Assembly: GCA_044868105.1 (NCBI GenBank)
Contig: JBIOWC010000216.1
Location: forward strand, 1 to 13,024
DNA length: 13,024 nucleotides
Direction: 5' to 3'
DNA from: JBFMDH01 sp044868105
GTDB lineage: Bacteria; Acidobacteriota; Blastocatellia; UBA7656
Made by a program: the position numbers and the translations under genes. Shown piece after piece: positions 1-5,959 of this stretch; position 1 is the stretch's first letter, and the number at the start of each line of letters is the position of its first letter. The notes under the pieces were generated by a model, which searched no databases, had not been told where the DNA came from, and was given only the letters and a program-made list of their open reading frames with translations.

Positions 1-28
1 ACGCGGGTCGCTCTCTTTAGACCAAGTG

Positions 29-562
29 TTAGTGTATCCACACCATTGCATCGGTCAATTGATTAACGGCTTTGAGTAGCGATTTTCCTGCTTCATCAAA
101 GCGGTTCGCGCCAGCTTGACCCTCAGCATCCGCACCCATTCTGGCGACCCCAGCTAGATAGGCATAATAATTTTTCAAGGTCGGGCTGAAACGAAAATCG
201 CTTTCCAGCTTATCAAGTCCGGCTCGTATATTTCTTATACTCTCTTTAACTTTGGCTTTATTTCGTTCGTTTGCTTCTACGGTTACCGACGATGCGTCGC
301 GCGCCCGGGCGGTCTGATCAACCGATTCAATGCCTTTGTAAATTCCTGCATACAGGTAAAGGAATTGGCTTAATACCTTAATCTGTGTGGCGACTTTTTC
401 GCGACCAATCTTGGCTTCGGCAGCGGTTCGTTCAGCCGCTGAGGTTCTTGCCGCCGTCGCGGTGCTACGCTTGGGAGCGCGCCGGCGCCGCGTTTGTCCG
501 TCCACAGATAACGACAATGAAAATATACAAATCAGCAAAAAAATGATTAAAGCGTTTCTCAA
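29..562 (-). CDS. Small secreted hypothetical protein, TTG start
   Basis: A 177-residue protein I do not recognise. Seen: a hydrophobic N-terminus (residues 3-20, rich in I/L/F/S) followed by VDGQT and then a very basic stretch (RRRRAPKR). This looks like a Sec signal peptide with cleavage near residue 22, so the mature protein is probably exported. The mature part is Ala/Lys/Arg/Glu-rich and mostly helical (residues 35-130), with no cysteines and no motif that I can tie to an enzyme. The start is TTG at 560-562. The only nearby upstream ATG (at about 583) is out of frame, while a GAAGGAG ribosome site sits 8 nt before the TTG. It is transcribed alone and leftward, diverging from the DUF1992 gene. 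A periplasmic or envelope-associated helical protein is a guess. The reading frame is well supported; the function is unknown. Confidence 0.75.
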   Translation of the reverse strand: MRNALIIFLLICIFSLSLSVDGQTRRRRAPKRSTATAARTSAAERTAAEAKIGREKVATQIKVLSQFLYLYAGIYKGIESVDQTARARDASSVTVEANERNKAKVKESIRNIRAGLDKLESDFRFSPTLKNYYAYLAGVARMGADAEGQAGANRFDEAGKSLLKAVNQLTDAMVWIH

Positions 563-570
563 AGTCTTTT

Positions 571-577
571 CTCCTTC
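571..577 (-). promoter_or_regulatory. Ribosome binding site that fixes the TTG start
   Basis: On the minus strand, GAAGGAG lies 8 nt before the TTG codon at 560-562. An ATG overlapping this site reads into a TGA after six codons, so it cannot be the start of the secreted protein. Confidence 0.65.
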
Positions 578-680
578 ATTAATCTTTTTCTTCCCACCTT
601 ATAATATTTGGTCTTTTTGGGTTATTTTGTCCAGACGCACTCTATCGAATTTCCGAAGTGACGAACCGGGAATATAGGCA

Positions 681-721
681 GAGAACGGGAGACAGGGAGA
701 AGGGGAGAACGGGAGACAGGG
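681..721. repeat. 17-bp purine-rich direct repeat, two copies
   Basis: The 17-mer GAGAACGGGAGACAGGG occurs at 681-697 and again at 705-721 (period 24). AGAAGGG separates the copies. The whole tract is almost free of pyrimidines on this strand. Confidence 0.8.
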
Positions 722-887
722 TGAGAAAAAACTCATCCAATCTCAACCCCGCACAGCAGTCATTTGATTTTATCCATCATCTGTTTTGAATTTGTAAGGC
801 AGCAAGGTAAGCGATACCGTTTACCTCGCCATCACCTCTTCACCCTCTCACCCCTTCTCCTCTTTTTCCTCTCAAGGAACGGCTCGT

Positions 888-893
888 TATAAT
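888..893 (+). promoter_or_regulatory. Candidate -10 element directly upstream of DUF1992 gene
   Basis: A perfect TATAAT ends 6 nt before the ATG at 900. Transcription from it would begin at or beside the start codon, giving a leaderless mRNA. In support, there is no Shine-Dalgarno sequence at normal distance (the nearest, AAGGA, is about 21 nt away). Against it, no recognisable -35 hexamer is found about 17 bp upstream. Confidence 0.4.
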
Positions 894-899
894 ACCGCT

Positions 900-1223
900 A
901 TGAGTTTTGACAAATTGGTTGAAGAGAAAATTAAAGAAGCGATGAAAAGCGGCGAATTCGATAATCTCGCGGGTAGCGGCAAACCGCTTGATTTATCCGG
1001 GTATTTCAATACGCCTGAAGATGTGCGTTTGGGTTATTCGATTTTGAAGAATGCCGGGGTGATTCCCCGCGAGGCCGAGTTACTTAAAGAAGCCGATGCT
1101 CTGCGCGAGAAGATGGAGCGTTGTGCCAATGAAAAAGAGCGGGCGCGGCTCAAGAAGCAAATTGATGACACGCTGCTGAAATACAATATGCTGGTCGAGC
1201 ATTACCGGAAGAAACGCAGGTAG
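900..1223 (+). CDS. DUF1992 / DnaJ-family-domain protein (DnaJC28-like)
   Basis: A 107-residue soluble cytoplasmic protein. Residues 1-65 match the DUF1992 domain found in the human DnaJ homolog DNAJC28 and in small bacterial proteins such as E. coli YhdN. The typical features are the N-terminal pattern FDKLVEEKIKEAMKSGEFDN, the GKPLDL motif (residues 27-32) and GYSILKNAGVIPREAELLKE (45-64). Residues 60-105 are highly charged and predicted to form a helix or coiled coil ending in KKRR. There is no J domain, which is normal for bacterial members. The molecular role of the family is not established, so 'chaperone-associated' would be inference from domain names only. The gene is monocistronic with no Shine-Dalgarno site; a TATAAT lies just upstream. 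The start agrees with the usual family start. Confidence in the family is high. Confidence 0.9.
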   Translation: MSFDKLVEEKIKEAMKSGEFDNLAGSGKPLDLSGYFNTPEDVRLGYSILKNAGVIPREAELLKEADALREKMERCANEKERARLKKQIDDTLLKYNMLVEHYRKKRR

Positions 1224-1605
1224 GAGAGGCATCCTTTTCGTCGCGTAAATATAGCTGTTTTCAGGCCGTCTTCAAGCGCCTCGAACAAGTCCTATCGGCA
1301 AAACAACGCATCTCGTTAAACCATTTCAAAGCCGGCGGCACTCATCATCCAGTCCCTAAAGGTACTGCCTAATTTCATATCTCTGCTACGCGGTTTTACT
1401 ACCTTTTGGAATTTCATATCCCGCGCTATAGCGATTGGCGATTGAACGTAGGGAGATTGTAGGGGCAACCGAGTGAGTACACTTACTCATGAGTACACTT
1501 ACTCATGAGTACACTTACTGTGGCTGCCCGAATCGGGCGCCAGCTATCATCGTCCTGCGGACTATTCACTTCATCTTTGACAGAACACTAGAGCAATTGG
1601 CAAGC
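1224..1605. other. Intergenic gap with repeats and a short open stretch
   Basis: No confident gene is seen. The gap has three parts. About 1224-1420 contains two copies of AATTTCATATC (1370-1380 and 1409-1419). A minus-strand frame ending with TAA at 1316-1318 stays open back to about 1494; it looks mildly protein-like (for example FRDWMMSAAGFEMV before the stop) but has no ribosome site. About 1459-1538 is a repeat unit with a tandem palindromic insert. The rest, up to the terminator at 1606, shows nothing recognisable. Confidence 0.5.
1475..1519. repeat. 16-bp palindromic tandem repeat
   Basis: GAGTACACTTACTCAT is repeated at 1475-1490 and 1491-1506, and its first 13 bases again at 1507-1519. 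Each unit contains an inverted repeat (GAGTA and TACTC), and each junction makes the perfect 12-bp palindrome TACTCATGAGTA. The array is flanked by near-complementary arms, GGGCAACC (1463-1470) and GGCTGCCC (1522-1529), as if it had expanded inside an older inverted-repeat element. Confidence 0.85.
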
Positions 1606-1637
1606 AAATAAAAAGGGCGACTCGAAAGTCGCCCTTT
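1606..1637 (-). terminator. Rho-independent terminator of the OmpA-family gene
   Basis: A perfect 11-bp stem (AAAGGGCGACT at 1612-1622 with AGTCGCCCTTT at 1627-1637) closes a CGAA tetraloop. On the minus strand it is followed by TTTTTATTT. It lies 25 nt beyond the stop codon of the 1663-4134 gene. Confidence 0.92.
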
Positions 1638-1662
1638 CAGGTTTTTGAACGTGTGGTTCAGG

Positions 1663-4134
1663 TTATTGTTTCACGGTTGGATTTTCCGTCATCATGATGA
1701 CCGGTTCGCCTCTGCGACCTTTGCGGGTTCTGCGCGGGACGCGACGAACAGGCGGTTTCTTATCATCGGAAACCGCTGGCGTTTCATCGGTGATGACTCG
1801 CGGTGATGAACCAGCGCCGCACTTCTTCATCGCATCAACGAGTCCCATATTGGAACCGGCAGGTATGATAAAGAATTCGACTCTGCGGTTGAGGTTCATA
1901 TCGCCTGATTCGTGTGCGCAGGTGTCGCCGTAGTTGCGAACCGTGATACGTGCCGAATCAACCCCCTTCTCATTGACGAGGTAGTCGCGCGCGTTATTGG
2001 CGCGGGTGAGCGAGATGCCAACGCGTTCTGACGCATCGCGATGTCCGTCAACGACGAGAGCCGCACGCGGGTCTTGCTGCATTCTCAGCGCGATTTCATC
2101 CAAGCAAGCCTTGTGCTCGTTGTTGATGCGAGCCGAGTTGAACTTGAAGAATATCGGTCCGCACGGAATGATCGGCTGTATTGGTGGCGGAACTACTATT
2201 GGTCTAACCGCGAATGAAGTTGTGCAACTGCTGCCCGGACACGGTTGGTCGCAACGTGTCTTATCAGTTGCCACATTGACCGTCACGGTGAAAGTGCCTT
2301 CCGTGAGACCTGTTGTATCAACTGTCACTTCAGAGCCAGTCGTGGCAGAGAGTCTTCCGCCAGTGGCTGACCAGTTGAAGGTGTAGTTGCCGCCGCCGGT
2401 TGCTGTGGCGCGCAGGGTAACAGGTGTGCCTGGTTCAACCGATGTCGGTGACGCGACTGCTTCGCAAGCGATGGTCGGGCACGGCGGTTCGGTTACTTCA
2501 AACCGCGTGGTGCAGGTCGTTGAACCGGTAGTGATACAATCGCTCGGGCAATCAACGGCCGGAACGCTGGCGTTCACCGTCGTGGTTACGACATAGACGC
2601 CGCAAGGCAGTTGTCCGGTGGCTACGTCAACCGATGCGCCGGAGCCGCTGATGGTTACCGGGCGACCCGAAGCATCGCGAACGTCCCATTTATATTCGTA
2701 AGAAACTTCGCCTTCCTGATAACCCGGAGTCGTTGGTTTATCCGTGATGGTTACCCGTTCGCCTTTGTTGACGGTGCTTGATGAAACCGTCACTACGCAA
2801 ACCGGTGCCGGTGGCGCCGGACAGGCGCGGCGTGTACCGATGTTGATATAACCAACAAAGCCGTCTTCACCGCCGTTGCTGGCAAAGCTGCGGTTCGGGA
2901 AATCAAAGTTCGGCACAAAGAAGAAGAAGGGTTTTGAGAAACCCGTGAATCTTGCGACTTGCAAGTTCTGATCGTCTTCGCCGTTGAGGAATCTTCTATA
3001 CGCTCCACCCAGTTGGATGCGCCCATCTTTGAAGTGGAAACGCAACCCGAGGTTCATCTCCCACGGGTCATTTTCAATCAAATGTGCGGTGTCGTTGCCT
3101 ACAAATCGGGTGTGCATTAACTCGGCGATGAATTCAACGTGTTTATTTGCGGCAACCGATAGGCCGACATTGAAGAGGAATTTGTCAGCCAGGTCTAACA
3201 CCTTGATGTCATTTTGATGTGGGTCGTTGGTGTGAATGTAGCCAACATTTTCATAGAGTCTGACTCGTTTGCCGCCGGATTCCTGACCGAAGGCAAGGAA
3301 CGGTCCGTATTCCCATTCGCCGCTTGTGCGACCGCGCGCCAGCGCCGAATGTTCGCCGGAAATCGGCACTTTCACGTATCCACCCAAGGCCATACTAAAC
3401 CAGTTGTGGTTCGGGTCAATCAGGCTGTATTTGCTGCCAAAATAGACATCGCCTGTACCATTTGAAGATTGGCGCGGACCAAATACCGGGCGTCCGGCGC
3501 CGTCAAAGCCAAAGAAATCGAGTTCGCCGAAAAACGGCAAATCGTTATAGAAGCTCGGCAGTGGGGTGGCGAAGGCGGGACCCAGTCCGACGACTTGCGG
3601 CCCATTCGGGCCACCGGGTGACACCACGCTGGCACCAGTAAAGTTTTCCGGCGCGCCCCAGGCACCAAGTTTGGGAAGGATGCCGCCAAATACAGCTCCG
3701 GTTCCCGGAAAGAAGGCTGCTGCTGCATCTTTGCCGCCAACAGCAGGTCCAAGGATTTGCGAAGGACGACCGAAATAGGTTACGGCAGTGTATTGATAAC
3801 CGCTTAACAGGAACGGGCTGCGCGAAGTTACTTGTTGCCAAGTAACCCAATCTACCCATAGCTCCCATCTGTTGGTTAAACCGACTGTGAAGTTAAACGG
3901 AACTTGATTGATATCCAAATCGCCCGGATCACGGTCAAAGTTATTCCAGAACAGAGCGAAGTTAAATTCTCCTTTACACAGGGTGCGTGTTGAAAACGTA
4001 TTGAATAACCCCGTGCCGCCGAGAACTGTTGGCGCTTTCTGCTTTTCAGCTAGGTTGCCACCTTGCGCGAAGCTGACGCTCGCAAGGGCAAGAAACACCA
4101 ACACCAGCGTGCTTATTCTTTTAGCCGCTTTCAT
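1663..4134 (-). CDS. Large OmpA-family outer-membrane protein with Ig/PKD-like repeats
   Basis: An 823-residue envelope protein likely to tether the outer membrane to peptidoglycan. Residues 1-23 are a signal peptide (basic KAAKR, hydrophobic core, SFA/QGG cleavage). Residues about 24-436 are rich in aromatic residues and glycine, with alternating strand patterns, resembling a beta-barrel or barrel-like domain. Residues about 440-550 and 550-645 are two Ig/PKD-like repeats (for example EVSYEYKWDVRD and GNYTFNWSATGG); each contains a Cys-rich loop with three cysteines (around 528-542 and 624-634). After a proline linker, residues about 657-765 form the OmpA C-terminal domain: the GHRD segment (around 695) and NRRVEF (around 750) supply the Asp and Arg that bind diaminopimelate in this family. 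The tail is basic (RRVPRRTRKGRR). AGGAGG lies 9-10 nt before the ATG. The gene has its own promoter candidate and terminator. The OmpA domain is certain; that the N-terminal part is a barrel is inference. Confidence 0.9.
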   Translation of the reverse strand: MKAAKRISTLVLVFLALASVSFAQGGNLAEKQKAPTVLGGTGLFNTFSTRTLCKGEFNFALFWNNFDRDPGDLDINQVPFNFTVGLTNRWELWVDWVTWQQVTSRSPFLLSGYQYTAVTYFGRPSQILGPAVGGKDAAAAFFPGTGAVFGGILPKLGAWGAPENFTGASVVSPGGPNGPQVVGLGPAFATPLPSFYNDLPFFGELDFFGFDGAGRPVFGPRQSSNGTGDVYFGSKYSLIDPNHNWFSMALGGYVKVPISGEHSALARGRTSGEWEYGPFLAFGQESGGKRVRLYENVGYIHTNDPHQNDIKVLDLADKFLFNVGLSVAANKHVEFIAELMHTRFVGNDTAHLIENDPWEMNLGLRFHFKDGRIQLGGAYRRFLNGEDDQNLQVARFTGFSKPFFFFVPNFDFPNRSFASNGGEDGFVGYINIGTRRACPAPPAPVCVVTVSSSTVNKGERVTITDKPTTPGYQEGEVSYEYKWDVRDASGRPVTISGSGASVDVATGQLPCGVYVVTTTVNASVPAVDCPSDCITTGSTTCTTRFEVTEPPCPTIACEAVASPTSVEPGTPVTLRATATGGGNYTFNWSATGGRLSATTGSEVTVDTTGLTEGTFTVTVNVATDKTRCDQPCPGSSCTTSFAVRPIVVPPPIQPIIPCGPIFFKFNSARINNEHKACLDEIALRMQQDPRAALVVDGHRDASERVGISLTRANNARDYLVNEKGVDSARITVRNYGDTCAHESGDMNLNRRVEFFIIPAGSNMGLVDAMKKCGAGSSPRVITDETPAVSDDKKPPVRRVPRRTRKGRRGEPVIMMTENPTVKQ

Positions 4135-4302
4135 TATAATTTGCCTCCTAAATTATTGACCATTTATTGCGGTTCTCTTTCGTTCCGCCTCTTTTGTGCT
4201 GCCAGAGGATTTGTGCTGTCCCCTCAGAAAGTGTGGGAAGAAGCTTTGTGAGCGCAATTGCGAGTCGTTCCTGCAAGACTCTGATATTAGTGCGACCCCT
4301 TT

Positions 4303-4331
4303 TTTATACAAGCATTTAGCCATCGGGTCAA
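4303..4331 (-). promoter_or_regulatory. Sigma70-type promoter for the OmpA-family gene
   Basis: On the minus strand, TTGACC (4326-4331) and TATAAA (4303-4308) are separated by exactly 17 bp. The expected start near 4296 gives a 5' leader of about 160 nt before the ATG at 4134. Confidence 0.65.
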
Positions 4332-4333
4332 CA

Positions 4334-4360
4334 CTAAAAACACTTTTCTGCAACGCAGAA
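4334..4360 (-). terminator. Possible terminator of the glutamate dehydrogenase gene
   Basis: Read leftward, TTCTGC-gtt-GCAGAA forms a 6-bp stem (4346-4360), followed after five bases by TTTTT. The stem is short and the T run is offset, so this is tentative. It sits just before the promoter of the next leftward gene, where a terminator would be expected. Confidence 0.35.
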
Positions 4361-4379
4361 TCACGCTTTAGGACTTACT

Positions 4380-4401
4380 GCCTCCCCTTTTCGGGGGAGG
4401 C
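4380..4401. repeat. GC-rich hairpin without T tract
   Basis: GCCTCCCC (4380-4387) pairs perfectly with GGGGAGGC (4394-4401) around a six-base loop. No T run follows on either strand, so it is more likely a REP-like or mRNA 3'-end stabilising hairpin than a classical terminator. Confidence 0.6.
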
Positions 4402-4467
4402 GGGCAAAGCGCCGCAAATCACCAACCGTGATGCCAATTATTTTTTGTCCGCCAGAAAACATTTCTC

Positions 4468-5748
4468 CTAGGCGTAGATGCCGCGAATCTTGGTATCGTA
4501 AGCGACCCGGTCAATGGCCAACATATAGGCGGCCAGCCGCGTGTTGACCTTATATTTTTCAGCCACCCGGACGACATCATTGAAGCTATTGATCATGATT
4601 TCCCCTAATCGGGTATTGACCATCTCTTCATTCCAGAAATAGCCCATGCGGTCTTGTACCCACTCGAAATAGCTGACGGTCACGCCACCAGCATTGGCCA
4701 AAATATCAGGAATAACAAAGATATTTTTACTGGCAATAATTTCATCCGCATCAGCCGTCGTCGGACCGTTTGCGCCTTCGGCGAGAATGCGGCACTTGAT
4801 GCGGTCAGCATTATCCGAAGTAATTTGATTTTCAGTCGCGGCGGGCATCAGAATTTCGCAATCCAGTTCAAGAAACTCTTCTTTATCAAGATGCTCGGCT
4901 TCTTTATAGCCTTCGACGGTTTTATTCTGTTTCAAGTAGGCCATCAGCCCCGGTATATCCAGCCCTTTGGCATTGTAAACCGACCCTGTGATGTCGGCTA
5001 AACCTGTAACTTTGTACCCTGTTTGATGCATTAATTGCGCGGCGACTCCACCAACATTGCCGGCGCCTTGAATAACGACCCGCGTGTTTGCCACGTCAAG
5101 ATTGAATTTCTTGCAGGCTTCGTTGCACACAAAGAGCAAGCCGCGCCCGGTGGCTTCGCGCCGGCCGCGTGAACCGCCAATTTCGATAGGCTTGCCGGTG
5201 ACTACGGCGGTCACCGTGTGCCGCATATGCATGGAATAGGTATCCATAATCCACGCCATCGTCTGTTCATTGGTATTCATGTCAGGAGCCGGAACATCGC
5301 GTTCGGGTCCGATGAAATCCATCAAATCCGACGTGTAACGCCGGGTCAGTCGTTCAAGTTCTGAGGGACTCATCTCTTTCGGGTTGCAGATAATGCCGCC
5401 TTTGCCGCCGCCAAAGGGGATATTCACCACCGCGCATTTCCAGGTCATCCAGGCGGCGAGCGCGCGAACTTCATCAAGGGTGACGTCCGGCGAATAACGG
5501 ATGCCACCTTTGGCCGGGCCGCGCGCAAAGTTGTGTTGTACGCGATAGCCTGTAAAGACTTGATAATTTCCATCATCCATCAGGACCGGAATGTAAAGCG
5601 TGATTTCCCGATTGGGCCAGCGGAGAATTTTGTAAATGTTCGGATCAAGGTTAAGCAGATGTGCCGCTTCATCGAAGCGCTCCATCATCGAATCGAAGGG
5701 GTTTTCTTCTTGTATATGTTTCCCATCGTCAATATAGGCATTTGCCAT
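4468..5748 (-). CDS. gdhA: Glutamate dehydrogenase (Glu/Leu/Phe/Val family)
   Basis: A 426-residue cytoplasmic enzyme that reversibly deaminates L-glutamate to 2-oxoglutarate and ammonium with NAD(P). Length fits RocG/GudB-type hexameric enzymes (about 425). The substrate-site lysines are all present with canonical spacing: K80 (GPAKGGIR), K104 (TWKCAV) and catalytic K116 (PFGGGKGG), followed by the catalytic aspartate D156 (PAPDMNTN). The Rossmann motif GAGNVGG is at 228-234. An acidic D252 after the second strand (GLADITG) may favour NAD, but cofactor choice is not settled by sequence reading alone. The start is the ATG at 5746-5748, with GGGAGGT 5 nt upstream. An 18-codon extension upstream (to 5802) is open but does not resemble the family and lies over the ribosome site. 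The gene is monocistronic, with its own promoter. The symbol is a family-level assignment. Confidence 0.95.
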   Translation of the reverse strand: MANAYIDDGKHIQEENPFDSMMERFDEAAHLLNLDPNIYKILRWPNREITLYIPVLMDDGNYQVFTGYRVQHNFARGPAKGGIRYSPDVTLDEVRALAAWMTWKCAVVNIPFGGGKGGIICNPKEMSPSELERLTRRYTSDLMDFIGPERDVPAPDMNTNEQTMAWIMDTYSMHMRHTVTAVVTGKPIEIGGSRGRREATGRGLLFVCNEACKKFNLDVANTRVVIQGAGNVGGVAAQLMHQTGYKVTGLADITGSVYNAKGLDIPGLMAYLKQNKTVEGYKEAEHLDKEEFLELDCEILMPAATENQITSDNADRIKCRILAEGANGPTTADADEIIASKNIFVIPDILANAGGVTVSYFEWVQDRMGYFWNEEMVNTRLGEIMINSFNDVVRVAEKYKVNTRLAAYMLAIDRVAYDTKIRGIYA

Positions 5749-5753
5749 GGAAG

Positions 5754-5760
5754 ACCTCCC
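5754..5760 (-). promoter_or_regulatory. Ribosome binding site of the glutamate dehydrogenase gene
   Basis: GGGAGGT on the minus strand, 5 nt before the ATG at 5746-5748. It decides against the longer open frame that begins at 5802. Confidence 0.8.
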
Positions 5761-5822
5761 GTAATGTAAGTAAGAACATAAGAGCTTTATGCAAAGATGC
5801 ATGCATGGTTTATTGAGCGGCG

Positions 5823-5851
5823 ATTATATCCAACACTATCTTGATAGGCAA
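5823..5851 (-). promoter_or_regulatory. Sigma70-type promoter for glutamate dehydrogenase
   Basis: On the minus strand, TTGCCT (5846-5851), a 17-bp spacer and a perfect TATAAT (5823-5828). The predicted start near 5816 leaves a leader of about 68 nt, which contains the ATGCATGCAT palindrome (about 5798-5807). Confidence 0.75.
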
Positions 5852-5959
5852 AGAACTTTACAAAGTGAAATAGCAATAAATAGGGTGATTCAGAAAAATG
5901 GCTGAGATTTTCTGAGCGGTTGAAAGTTCCCCTTTGGCAAGGTAGCCTTCTTCGTTCTT

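Larger units (their letters stand above)
563..899. other. Divergent intergenic gap with purine and pyrimidine tracts
   Basis: No gene is seen in these 337 bases. The gap separates the divergently transcribed secreted protein and DUF1992 gene. It holds a purine-rich direct repeat (681-721) and an almost pure pyrimidine tract (about 838-873). The two can pair: GGAGAAGGGG at 696-705 is the exact reverse complement of 851-860. An AT-rich stretch near 600-612 (TATTAT on the minus strand) could be a -10 for the leftward gene, but I see no well-spaced -35. Confidence 0.6.
4135..4467. other. Intergenic gap between glutamate dehydrogenase and OmpA-family genes
   Basis: No gene is seen. For leftward transcription the order is: end of the dehydrogenase gene, a GC-rich hairpin (4380-4401), a terminator-like hairpin (4334-4360), a promoter (4303-4331), then a leader of about 160 nt ending with the OmpA-family ribosome site. 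The leader carries a GCGCAATTGCG palindrome near 4251-4261 but no riboswitch that I recognise. Confidence 0.6.

Noticed and set aside
1475..1519. CRISPR array
   Set aside because: The 16-bp units are directly adjacent with no unique spacers, and there are no cas genes in the window.
1694..2596. Plus-strand open frames across the OmpA-family gene
   Set aside because: They are antisense shadows of a gene with a signal peptide, clear domains, ribosome site and terminator on the minus strand.
5749..5802. N-terminal extension of glutamate dehydrogenase (start at 5802)
   Set aside because: The 18 extra residues do not resemble the family, and the extension runs over the strong GGGAGGT ribosome site that serves the ATG at 5748.
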